DNA of 64,000 bases, taken from NCBI GenBank assembly GCA_964020085.1, contig OZ026598.1, positions 21,363,129-21,427,128 of the forward strand. Reading direction: 5' to 3'. The DNA comes from Micromussa lordhowensis. Taxonomy: Eukaryota > Cnidaria > Anthozoa > Scleractinia > Lobophylliidae. The notes under the pieces are model-generated. The model saw nothing but the letters and a program-made list of their open reading frames with translations. It searched no databases and was not told where the DNA came from. The position numbers were made by a program, and so were the translations under genes. Positions 25,776 to 37,300 of this stretch are shown one piece after another (the first letter of the stretch is position 1; every line of letters starts with the position of its first letter).

Positions 25776-25781
25776 TTTATT
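25776..25781 (-). terminator. Polyadenylation signal AATAAA
   Basis: AATAAA on the minus strand three bases after the TAA of the short form of the minus-strand gene. This position suits cleavage near 25750-25760. Confidence 0.55.
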
Positions 25782-25783
25782 AA

Positions 25784-28700
25784 TTATCCCCCGGAATAAG
25801 CACCTTGTTTCTTGGCCCCGACAGACATCCTTAGAGATATCTCTAGTGGTCTTCTCATGTAAATTCTCTCAAAGTCGTCATAAGTGTCATATACTACAGT
25901 AGGCTGGATGTATGCAGGTTTCTCTTCCATTTTGGCACCAACTTCACTGGGTATCATTTTACTACCATGCTCTCTGGTCAGTTTATAACTGTCCTTGGTG
26001 CTATGATTTACTGGTGCTTTTTCTTCTTGCCTGGGAAGGGACAGTCTTGTTTCTTCCAGGGGTGCACAGCGAATACTTGAGACCCAGTCAAGACCATTGC
26101 CCCCTCTGAGAAACACAATAACAGAACACAACAATATTGCCATTGATAATAAAATTTGACATCCAAATGGCTCGAAACAGTTTCCACTACTTTCCGAGAC
26201 TTAAAGCTTGATGGGTCATTATAACCACTCTATATCGGTTAATACCAAACTCAAGGTATCAAAAAACTGCCCAATCATTGGTGAACAAGTTACTGTCAAT
26301 TTTGTGACATAATAGGTTACCATAGTAACAATATGACCTGTTAAAAACACCCTTAATTTCAGTTTTAAACTGTGGGTAGTGTTGACCGCTATGTCGGTCG
26401 ATATATCGGTCGATTGTCGGTCGACACTCAACCGATATATCGATCGAGAGTCGGTTGACACTCGGTCGACACTAGGTCGATAGCTAGGCAATAGTCGGTC
26501 AGGGTTTGGTTGACATAGCGACCGAATATCGGTCGATATTGCGAAGACGCATCTCGATCGAGTTTCGGTAAAATTTCAGTGGGATATCGGTCAAGTGTCG
26601 GTGACATATCGGTGAACTGTCGCGCAAATATCAGGCATGTGTCAGCCAAGATCTCTCAGTTGACAGTCGGTTGAGAGTCACTCAAACTCGATCGCTAGCT
26701 GGTTGATAGTCAGTGGGTGGCAGGTTGATATAGCTGATCAGTTTTTTGTGTGTGCGTGAGCTCACACACTAAGCTGGCGGCCACGAACTTTGCAACAGTA
26801 ACATGATCGACTATCGGTCGACTATCGACCGATATATCGACCAACATATCGGAAGCTTTTCGACCAGTAGTCGACCGATACTCAGGGAAGTGTCGGTAAA
26901 GTATCGGTGAAGTATTGGTGAAGTATCGGCGAAGTGTCAGCGAAGTATCAGCGGGGTATCGGTGAACAAAAAACTATATCGGCCGACGCACTTCTCAACT
27001 GATATATCTACCACCTATCACCCGAGTGTCGACCCGCTATCGACCGACTCTCGATATATCGGTCGATTGTCGGTCGACACTCGACCGATATATATCGACC
27101 GACATGGCGATCGAGACTACCCACAGTAAACATGATCCACTCACTGTGGCCCATCAGGCTGGCGCTTATCTCAGATTTCAGAAGCAAGAAGCATCTAGGA
27201 GTATTACTACTCCCCCCCCCCCCCTGGATGGGATGCTAGTCCATCGCAGGGTTACCCCCAGCATTAAATGTGCTGGTACCAATTTATACATCTGGGTGGA
27301 AAGAGGCACTGGGATCTCAAGTGAAGTGTCTTACCCAAGAACACATTCAACCTATTGTCCCCAGCCAGGGCTCAAACCTGGACCACTTAATCTGGAGCCT
27401 AGCCATAAGGCCACTGCACCTACACTAAGTTAGGGTGTCAAGAAGAAAATTTGAGACAGTGATGACAAAATTAATACCATTTCTGAAAACTCAAGAATTT
27501 TTAGCCTAGGCTATTGAAATTACAACACCATCACTATTAAGCTAATATTCAACACTGCAAGATCATTGTAATTTAACGCATGGCTTTTGAATTAAAGGAC
27601 CACTTGTCACCCCTCCAGATTTTAATATGAAAATGAAAGGGAATGTTAGGCAGAGGGTTACAGGTGCACTGTATAAATCATGGCCAATCAATCGCCCACA
27701 TAATAAACAGGCAAGGATCCCATTTCTCACACAAAGTTTCGTAGTTATTAAAACAATGACCTAAAATGATCTAACACAATTGTAACAAGTGGTTGAAAAA
27801 TCTAAGAATCTGCAAAAACCTTTGATGCCTCTTAGAATCATTGGCAGATGTCAGGTAGATTTAAGCAACCTTTGAAAGTTTGTCGGAAACCTGCGGTAAT
27901 AATTTTCCATGGTCCAGAGGCCAGCCAGCTATCATCAAGAGTTTCATTTGGAATTTCAGAGAACTTTTGTTAGTATTTGAGTTATTTTAGCTCACGGTAC
28001 CTTCAGGAGCATCTACAGCATATTCGGCATATTCATTGTAGATCGCTGGGAATTAGTTCTGTTTATAATCATTCCAGTTTAGTTTAAATATTTGTGGAAT
28101 TTACAGAGCTTTGAGTGCGGGCCATTGGGCCAGCTAGTAGGTCGCCTGCCTTTTGTTTCTCTTTAAGGGATTAGCATTAACTGCGTGATGGTATAACTCT
28201 CCTAAATGGCTCTAAGCCGCCTTTCAGGAACACATAGACACCAAACTTTAAGCAATAGAACACTTTCTTTTTCCATGTTTACATAGCCTCATCTACATGT
28301 AAAAACAAGGAAGGTTGGGAGAATTCAAGACAGTTATGCAAACCCAAGATGTAGTCGAATGTTTTCATAAATGTTTTCTAGTGTTTAGATGACGGAAAAA
28401 GTGCTCTATTGCTTTTATAAAATAACTCTAAAAAATATGCATGAATCAAAAATGAGCAACCGTGTTTACATACTCTCATCTTAACACAGCTATCAACCAA
28501 TGAGAGCGCGCGTAGCGGCTCAGTTATTTTAAAAAATGCAATGCAAACATAAGGTAAGCCACTTTTATTTAAATTATTTTCTACACCTAGAATTTAGAGC
28601 AATTTTCGAAGCATTCTCATAAATTGTCTTATAGACGGCTAAAATTGGAACGCAATCGCCAACAGCATAATGTCACATATTAATCGTATCCAACGTCTGG

Positions 28701-31028
28701 GCTGCCTGTGCCCTACTGAGAACTTTTAACAACTAGCTCTTTCAGTCTTTCTCAACCCTTTTTACACATAACAAAAACTTCTCATAACCTTTGTAAAACA
28801 TCTTTATGTAGGCAGGTTGTGAGAATGAAGACTCTCATCACTGCAGGAAGTCATTGGCCTAACATTAACCAGGAAATGAGAAAACCTCTGGAACCAGGGT
28901 GTCTGGACCTTGAACCATTTTTCCACAACAGATTATGAAAAGTGTACAGAAAAATGGAACGAAGATTTTCATACCCTCCCTGGGGTTAAAAAAAGGTCCC
29001 ACTAGATACTCACCTCGCTGTGTTGTCAAGTCTGTCTGCTACTGAAAGAGCATTTCTAGGATGTGGCCTCCATTGCGGCTCGCCTATTGATTTACTTCCA
29101 AAGCCGTCTCTGTAGTATGGTTTGATAACTGGGTTCATTAGAGGTACATCAATGCCTGAGGAATTAATTGGACAACACTGTATGAAGCTCAACGCACAGG
29201 CGGGGTATTCTGCAGTTAAGCTTTCTGCTCAACAGATTAATAATAATAATAATATGACAATAATATCTTTCACTACAAAGTGGTCTTCTAAAGAGCCGTG
29301 CACATTAAACCTAGTATAAAAAGCTATTAGATTACAAACATTATTGAAAAATGCTATAATAAGTACTAGAAAAAAAGGAAAATTCTAATGTACAATAGCA
29401 GAATAAAAACTATTTAAAGTAGTGGCCTGCTTAGCCTCCGCTGACAGACTGTTCCATGTTACCGCGCCCCTATAACGAAAACTTTTCTTGAGGGCCTCAG
29501 TGTTTGGTCGCAGAATAAACAGGTTAAGTTGCGCACCTCAAAGATTATGCCTATGGATGGTATTAACATTGGCGAATTTGTCAGACAGGTATTCGGGTAC
29601 AAGGTTATTTACAGTTTTAAACATGAAAGATTTTAGCTGTTTTGCACGTCTGTCAGCGAGGCTATTCCATTTAAGGGCACGAAGAATCGGGGCAGATCTG
29701 GCATCCCAACTAGACCCTGTTATTATGCGTGCAGCCCTGTTTTGCAGTTTCTCTAGTTTTTGGCTGAGGCCATTACTGATACAGCCCCAGACAGCACTGC
29801 AATAATCGAGATGCGGAAGAGTCAATGACTTGTAAATTGTGAGAAGAGTACTCTGGTGACATATCGGTCTTAGCCTTCTCAAGGCAGCTAGTATAGGCCT
29901 TATCACGGTTTCCGACGCCATTTTGACGGGTAGGCAAAGCGGTCAGAAATTACAGTGTTTGTATGGGAATCCGATGGCAAAGAACTTTTTCCAAAATCGA
30001 ATTTTACGCAATTTGTGAATCGCAATGTTAAAATATCAGGTGGAAGATTGTATTCACCAAGTTTGAAGGTTGTAGTTTAACTAGAAGACGCTCAGTTAAT
30101 TTTTATAATTTTCCATACATTTGTCTGTAAATTTGGCTGGGAAGACACGGCGGCGCCGAAAAAAAAATTACAGACAAATGTATGCTAAATTATAAAAATT
30201 AACTGAGCGTCTTCTAGTTAAGTTACATCCTTCAAACTTGGTGAATACAATCTTCCACCTGATATTTTAACATTGCGATTCACAAATTGCGTAAAATTCG
30301 ATTTTGGAAAAAGTTCTTTGCCATCGGATTCCCATACAAACACTGTAATTTCTGACCGCTTTGCCTACCCGTCAAAATGGCGTCGGAAACCGTGATAAGG
30401 CCTATTTTGGCAACTTTGCCGATGACTTCTGAGATGTGGGCCTCCCACGAGAGTGTCTCATCAACATGAACGCCTAGGCATTTGTAACTATTGACTCTTT
30501 CAATTGAGTGCCCGTCAAGGCATCTGTGTGGTTCACTAGGGAGCAAAGAGATTTTTTGCCTTGTGCCTGTAAACAGACATTTAGTCTTGAGGACATTTAG
30601 ACTTAAACGATTAGAGTCGAGCCATTGCTTCAAATTGCCTAAATCATGAGTCAGGGATGAAAACAACTCGTTAGGGTCTTTGGAGGCAAACGTGAGATTC
30701 GTGTCATCGGCGTACATTCTCACATCTGATAGAAGGTTATTGTTTATAACTGTAACCTGAGTTCTATCAGATTACGGCAAAAATCAAAGCTATGAGCTAA
30801 TGGTGTTTGCGTTCGATAGCGCGAGATCGATAGTAAATTGGTGCGATGCATTATTGTGTAAGTCACCAAACTTAGTTTGACATTTAGACATTTTGCGAGA
30901 AAGGGTTTTACAAGGAGTAATTTTCGGTTGAACTAGTTTTCATTTTAAAGGGACTAGTTGATTACTTATCAAACTATCGTCATATATTTACCTGCAACAT
31001 CAGGAGTTTGGTGGAGAACGTCAGCCAT
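25784..31028 (-). CDS. Three-exon gene of unknown function (166 aa short form), divergent from STK40
   Basis: Exons are 31028-30992, 29155-29014 and 26105-25784 on the minus strand, with good splice sites (GCAG/GTAAAT, CTCAG/GCATT, GCGAG/GTGAGT, TTTCTCAG/AGGG) and continuous phase. The product begins MADVLHQTPDVAG, continues IDVPLMNPVIKPYYRDGFGS and WRPHPRNALSVADRLDNTAR, and in exon 3 reads GGNGLDWVSSIRCAPLEETR and YDTYDDFERIYMRRPLEISL before a TAA at 25786-25784. AATAAA on the minus strand (25781-25776) lies directly after the stop, supporting this end. No signal peptide or membrane segment is visible. Proline-, tryptophan- and arginine-rich short motifs are typical of ciliary or sperm structural proteins, but I do not recognise the family with confidence. 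Exons at 22827-24309 may form a longer alternative version. Confidence 0.65.
26163..26366 (-). repeat. Dispersed repeat copy, inverted relative to 59925-60113
   Basis: It shares, in reverse complement, CAGTTTCCACTACTTT, GATGGGTCATTATA, TATCGGTT, CCCAATCATTGGTGAAC and the ATAGTAACAATATGACCTG run with the copy near 60000. The 757-bp foldback element begins directly after it. Confidence 0.6.
26370..27126. mobile_element. 757-bp foldback element built from about 11-bp TCGGTCGAYA units
   Basis: Terminal inverted repeats CTGTGGGTAGT / ACTACCCACAG are flanked by TAAA on both sides (26366-26369 and 27127-27130), a likely 4-bp target-site duplication. The interior is almost entirely degenerate copies of TCGGTCGAYA spaced about 11 bp apart, in one orientation at the left, the complementary orientation at the right, and a TATCGGTGAAG tandem between 26880 and 26970. 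The many CGATCG and TATATCGGTCGA words are individually palindromic. There is no coding function; open frames here follow from the repeat. It lies in an intron of the minus-strand gene. Confidence 0.75.
27165..27435 (-). mobile_element. tRNA-derived SINE, second family, copy in minus orientation
   Basis: Read on the minus strand it shows a tRNA-like head (GGTCCAGGTTTGAGCCCTGG as B box region) and a body with AATGCTGGGGGTAACCCTGC and GGACTAGCATCCCATCCAG. The same body occurs at 41565-41765 on the plus strand. A poly-C run (27211-27223) lies within the distal part. Confidence 0.65.
27440..29010. other. Intron 2 of the minus-strand gene, remaining sequence
   Basis: AT-rich intron DNA between the SINE and exon 2. 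I see no additional exon, RNA gene or clear transposon. Confidence 0.35.
29240..30767 (-). mobile_element. 5'-truncated non-LTR retrotransposon (CR1/L2/Jockey-like) with nested foldback insertion
   Basis: The minus strand encodes the end of a reverse transcriptase. RMYADDTNLTFAS (catalytic YADD) near 30720 leads to NSYKCLGVHVDETLSWEAHI, and after an interruption the frame continues RRLRPICHQSTLLTIYKSLT, LDYCSAVWGC and LEKLQNRAARIITG. The element ends in an (ATT)n tail and is flanked by the 7-bp duplication CAGATTA (29233-29239 and 30768-30774). It lacks the endonuclease and most of the RT, so it is a dead insertion in intron 1 of the minus-strand gene. Confidence 0.85.
29896..30402. mobile_element. 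507-bp foldback MITE nested in the LINE
   Basis: Nearly perfect inverted arms of about 230 bp begin GGCCTTATCACGGTTTCCGA and end with its complement. The loop (about 30130-30167) holds GGCGGCGCCG. The inner arms share AACTAGAAGACGCTCAG and ACATTTGTCTGTAA in inverted form. Removing the element and leaving one TA puts the two LINE reading frames back in register, which fixes the insertion point. It has no ORF of its own; an ATG in the terminal repeat (ATGGCGTCGG on the minus strand) only extends the LINE frame by chance. Confidence 0.85.
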
Positions 31029-31378
31029 TTTGATTATTTTGGTATTACACGTGTGGCGTCTTCACCATGGCAACCACGCACTGCTGGGTTATCAAAGTGC
31101 GGCAACGCTTTGCCTTTTCAAATAAGAAGCAATGTTTATAAACGATTTTTTTCGAAGTGTCAGCCACAGAACTTGTTAAGAAAAATATATTTTTTGGAAA
31201 TAGTAGGATCTTCGAAAATCATTTCCCGAAGCTCATCTCGTCCCAGTCTCAAGTCACGCTATTTTTTGGTCCCAGAGGGTCTGAGTATGACATAAATATT
31301 TTTTGAATGAAATCACTTCCGTAGGCGATAATAGCAAGCTATTTTCTTTCGTGGAAATAATCTTGTACCATTGTCAAG
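31029..31378. promoter_or_regulatory. Candidate bidirectional promoter of the minus-strand gene and STK40
   Basis: 350 bp separate the two divergent start codons. The stretch should contain both 5' UTRs and core promoters. No TATA box is obvious in either direction. Confidence 0.5.
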
Positions 31379-34300
31379 ATGCGATCTAGCAGTGCTGGAT
31401 CAACAGGAGTGAAACGGAAGGCGTCGTGCCTCGAAGCTCGAGAGTCGTCTTCATCTTCAAGCACAAGTTCATCGATGAGTTCGCGAAGAGCTCTGATTAG
31501 AGCTTCGAATCGCGGAACGCTGAAGCGCGCTGGTCCTTATTTGCTTGGGCCAAGATTGGGCAATTCGCCGGTGCGAAGCATTGTTCAGTGCTTGGCTAAA
31601 AAAGAAGGTACAGATGATTTTTACTCGATCAAGATTCTTACGTTATCGGATCCCGGACGCGAGAGTTATGATGACAAACAAGGTAAAATGCTCTTGCACA
31701 CCGAGTATTCATTGCTGTCCCTTTTGAACGATCAAGATGGCGTTGTTCACCATCACGGACTTTTCAAAGACGAATATTACGAGGAAATCCCACCCGAGAA
31801 AGAATCTGCAAACACAGCAGCAATTCATCGTTCTCAGAGCGCAGTTGCGAGACAATATCGAATTCGGCATCGTCTTTGTTTAGTATTGGATTGCCTTTGC
31901 GCCCATGACTTTAGTTCGGACACTGCCGACCTCATAAATCTTCAACATTACGTGATACGAGAGAAACGATTGTCCGAAAGAGAGACAGTTATAATTTTCC
32001 ACGACATTGTGAGAGTGGTAGAGTGCTTGCATAAGGTAAGACTACAGTAAAAATGATATTGCGCAAATTATATCTATAGTTTGTATGGTGTATTTCCGTT
32101 TATTTGTAAAGGGAAAACCTTATTCTTTTAGTTTAGGGAATGTTGTCGCTTTTCGTTTACTGATTTTAAATAAAATTTAAGAACGCTTCGCAGCCAGTGC
32201 TCTTACCAAGTTTAGGTCAGTGCAGTATTTTTTTTGATATTTTCAAACGTTATCAAGACTTGATGAAAGATATCTTTGTTCTTGAAGCATAGGTCCTTGA
32301 GGGTGCGTAGGTTCTGGGAAATAATCTTTCGCGTGGGTGGCGATGTTCATTCGGGTTTTAATATGTATTCTAATCACGGAATTTCCTCTTCAGTCTGAGT
32401 GGAACGGTCTACTTTACTATTGATTAAAACTGTTACAAATTCATTAAATCAGTCTGAGTGCAACGCATATTATATGAGAAGCTAGGTCTTCAATATTGTA
32501 CCTGTTACAATATCCGAGGAACGAAGCAATGTCTACAATAAATCGAGTGTTTTCCGCATGGTTGGTATATGTCAATACACAGATACAACTTAACAATCGA
32601 CAGGGGCGTTCAAGCACATTCGATCTTTACGAGTTTCGTTTCAACAGCTTTAATCCTACGCTTGCCATGAATAGAAGTTTCTTTGTTATGTGAAGGACGT
32701 TGGTGACACAGTGATTTTGGCGTGACGAAATGTATTTTTGCTTTAAGGTATATTGACTGCCAGCTCTATTCTTCATTATAAAGAAAATGTAATCCAATAA
32801 TCTCATAATGAGATTAGTCCCCATTTAACCGAAAATTTGAAGATCAAATTACATTTATCTAGAAATGTGCTTGAAGAAAGTTCACAGTGTTCCTGTATAA
32901 TTAATAATTGTCTCTGTTCCCTTCTGGGTCTGTATACATAGTGTTTGTGGTCCTTCTGGAAGGGTCACAAATCGCACCCATCAACTGGTGACAGGGTCGT
33001 GGTTGTTGGGTTTCCTTTTTCTTTTTCTTTTTCTGCATACTCCTTGCCAGGAGCACAGTTCTTGCTTTCCCTTGATTTATTTAATTTTGCTGTTGGACAA
33101 TTTTTTTCAAAATTTGGTTTCCTCTTTAAACTGGCTATTCCTATGACTGGGCAGGATGAAACAAATACTCCACTGTAATTGACTACCAGAGTGGGCAGGA
33201 TGAAACAAATCTTGCGCTGTGAATGGCCACCAGAGTGGGCAGGAAGAAACAAATCGTGTGCTGTGATTGGTCACCAGAGTGGGCAGGATGCAAAAAATCT
33301 TGCGCTGTGATTGACCACTGGAGTGAGCAGGATGAAAAAAATCCTGTACTGTGATTGACCATAGGAGTGGGCTGGATGAAACAAATCCTGCGCTGTGATT
33401 GACCACCATTGTGGGCAGGATAAAACAAATCTTGCGTTGTGATTGATCACTGTTGAGGGCAGGATGAAACAAATCCTGCGCTGTGATTGACCACCGGAGT
33501 AGGCAGGATGAAACAAATCCTGCGCTGTGATTGACCACCGTTGTGGGCAAGATGAAACAAATCTTGCGCTGTGAATGGCCACCAGAGTGGGCAGGAAGAA
33601 ACAAATCGTGCGCTGTGATTGGTCACCAGAGTGGGCAGGATGCAACAAATCTTACGCTGTGATTGACCACTGGAGTGGGCAGGATGAAAAAAATCCTGTA
33701 CTGTGATTGACCATAGGAGTGGGCAGGATGAAACAAATCCTGCGCTGTGATTGACCACCATTGTGGGCAGGATAAAACAAATCTTGCGTTGTGATTGATC
33801 ACCGTTGAGGGCAGGATGAAACAAATCCTGCGCTGTGATTGACCACCGGAGTAGGCAGGATGAAACAAATCCTGCACTGTGATTGACCACCGTTGTGGGC
33901 AAGATGAAACAAATCTTGCACTGTGATTGACCACCGTTGTGGGCAGGATGAAACAAATCCTGCGCTTTGATTGACCATCCAAGTGGGCAGGATGTAGCTA
34001 TCTAGTCCAGGTAACCCGAAAACGCTGACCCCCAGTCTTCAGACCCCCACTACAGACGCGGTCCACAAACTACCCTATGGGCCCCCTCTATGGACCACCC
34101 CCAAAACAGAATAAAAATAATAAATGGGTTGTCTAATAGAATACTTCGTCAGTGAAATTTCAAGTGTTGTGCTGTGCATATGTAACAGTTTTTAAAACCT
34201 GAAAATAATGTCTAAAAGCTGTCTTCGGCGTAAGGAGATATCGATGGCAAAACAGAAGGAAAGTTCTTACCTTCCATTCGTTATGGCTCACTCTGGCTAT

Positions 34301-37300
34301 GAAAGATGTGTTCTTAGGCTGTTTATGCTTGTTTGTATCTGAAATCTTCTGAGCAAAGTGTGAAGTCTGGGATGAGTAGGGGGTAGTCGGTGGACCGGTT
34401 CATAGGGTAGTCTGCAGACCCGGTCCATAGTGGGGTCCACGGACCGCGGATCATCTAGTCCCCTTTCCCAACCTTTCTTGGAAATTTCTTCCAGCCAGCT
34501 ATTAAGCTTCTGGACATTCCTCTCTTCACTTCTTAACTTTTTCTGTATCAACATTGGTAAGAGTAATGGCAGGAATCTTGGGATCTGCCACCTTGTCAAC
34601 ATGGTCTCAGTTTTTCATTTGTGGACTCACAACTGAGACAACAGCAATTTGTTACATAGCTGGCGTTTTTCCCTCTACAGCATGCCCATTCATTCATGGT
34701 CACATGACATCTGACAATGAAACTGTTTACCCCCAAATGCCTTGAAGAGGCAACATTGCAAAAACTGTGACGTCAAACGGGAAACAGTGTTGTTACCCGC
34801 AAAATGTTGACCACCATTGCACGTGATCAGAGCGTGCAGTTGAAGGTAGCCTGATGTTGTCTCTGAAATCTAAGCACATTTTTCAACCGGTTTGACCCAT
34901 TTGGTTTACTATATAACAAATCACTTAATGACTGGTCCCTTGGGGAACATTGAATTTTGTTTCCCTTGAATCTCATTGTTTCATTTCAGGAAACATTGAG
35001 ATTCTCGGGAAACAAAATTCACTGTTTCCCTTGGGGCCAGTCATATTATTTTGTTGTACATTTCATGCATAATTGTACATTAGGTTGCCCTGTTTTTCGA
35101 ATATTAAAAAGCTTCAAGCTGATTGACTGTTGGCCGTTGAATGGATATGGCCTGTCAGTTTAGCTGGTGGCAAAGAAAGATTGCATGATAAGGCTGATAA
35201 GGAAGTGGAAAGTGGGAAGCGGTGTACATTGAATGTTAGCAAAACCACATGAAGAGAAAAGTAGGAGCTTTCTGTAAAGTGTGTATCTGTGGGTTTTTTT
35301 GGCCAGGTATTAAGATCATAATTTTAATGATCTGTTCTCATTATTTAAATATAGTTTGTTTTCTTTGCAGAGGAACATAGTTCACCGAGACTTAAAACTT
35401 GGAAATATTGTGCTAAATAGAAGGTAACAAACAAATCTTTCTCGCTAGTCCCCAATGAATTTCTTACTACCTTGAGTAATGAAACCTCCATGATTTTACC
35501 TCTTAAAGTATCTGGCTGTTCTTTGGATTACCTCAAAATATTCCTAAAAAAAACTTCACGTACTTGTCACTGAAGCAAAGGACAGAATTGACTAGTCCAG
35601 ACCCGAAATCTACTAGCCCAGGCTATTGGACATTGTATGGCATTTCCATTCTGTTAAATAGGAAAGGAAAAAGCTCAGATTCATGGAATACTTCTTAGAC
35701 AAGTGAAAGAAAACCTTGGTTGTTAGAGAGGCATACTAATACTACTGATCAGTGATCCGACATGCAATATAACACAAGGAATGAGCAACTAGCAGCTAGT
35801 ACTAATTAGGCCACTCCACCTGCCTGGCTCTTCAATTCCTTGTTTTCTTGCTCAACTTTCCACGCCTCTAACATTAATGTTGTGATCCATGATATTGTCA
35901 CTTTCATCCTCCTTGACAAGACGTCCTTATACATTGTATATATATATATACAGTGATATTTCAACAAAGTGGAAAAATTTAAATATTTACCATACTTGAG
36001 AACTACGTTGATAAACTAGAAATATTTTGTTGTTATATTTATTGAGGTTTTTAAACAGTATGTTGTAAATGTTCTCTTCAGCACAAAAAGAATTACAATA
36101 ACAAATTTTTGCCTGGGGAAACACTTAATACGAGACAACGATTTGTTGAAAGACCAGAGAGGCAGTCCAGCTTATATTAGTCCGGATGTCTTAAGTGGTG
36201 AGTGATGCAATTTCAACCTTCTAAATATTTGAACTATTCCCTATAACTACATGCTCTAGTCCATAGGATCACTATTTGATCTCAATCTTTTGGAAACATC
36301 AGTTCATCTGGCTATCTGACATGTTAACTGGAACAATTTTTGTTGGCTTTCTTTTAGTATGAGAGACTTTCAGGGGAACATTCCCATGTTTTAGATATTT
36401 TACTACTGCTCTTATTGATGTTCTAGTCTTAATTTGGAAGATTTTGCCTTTTTGGTCTGAAAGATCATGTGATTTTTGTTTTGGACCTACAGTTTTGGAA
36501 AGAGTAATCAAGACATAAATTTGCTCTCTGTTCTGCATTGGCTCTGCTTACCTTCTTGGGAAACACTGACACCCCACCCAGCTACCCCCACCACCATTGG
36601 CATGGCAATGTGTATTTGGTTGGTTTCTGAAAATACTTCTTGTAAGATATTACATTGTTAGTAGATTAGATTTTTAGAAAGTGCGGCTAAACTGTTGGTA
36701 TATTATAATAATTGCTTTTATATTTTTTTCTTTGTTCTGCAGGGGCTCCATACTCAGGGAAAGCAAGCGACATGTGGGCTCTTGGGGTTGTTCTGTACAC
36801 CATGTTGTATGGTCAGTTCCCATTCTATGACAGCATACCTCACGAACTGTTCAGAAAGATCAAAGCTGCTGAGTTTGTGCTGCCAAAGTAAGTGATGCAT
36901 CTGAAGGATGAAGTTGCCATTTAATGAATACAGGTGTCCCTGGTTGTTCAAAGGATGGCTGGGGCAAATCTAGGGGGGTTCAAGAGGGGGGGTTGAGTCA
37001 AACCCCCTAAATTAAAAAAAATTAAGATCTTAAACCATGCTGACACCTCCTCAGAATGCCAGAAATCCCATTTCCAAGGACCTCAATTTTACAAATTTTC
37101 CAGGGAGGATGCCCCAGATCCCCCTGTTCGGCAGTCTATTTCTTGTACCCGCTTCTGTAAAATCTTGTATCCACTCCAGGGACAGATAGCGCTACCCATC
37201 GGATAAACCACCATCCAGCAGATTGCATGGTTGGTTTTAGTAACACTTATCCACTGGATAGCGAGTTATCCTATGGATAGTGTTACACCTCCTTTGAACA

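Noticed and set aside
26428..27433. ORFs in the TCGGTCGA element and adjacent SINE
   Set aside because: They arise from stop-poor repeat sequence; the 135-codon frame crosses the element border into a SINE.
33107..33982. Long minus-strand open frames of 119-169 codons in the minisatellite
   Set aside because: They are the 44-bp repeat read in three frames; the peptides are periodic and have no independent signal.
33142..33996. CRISPR-like array
   Set aside because: There are no unique spacers: units are contiguous and the host is eukaryotic.
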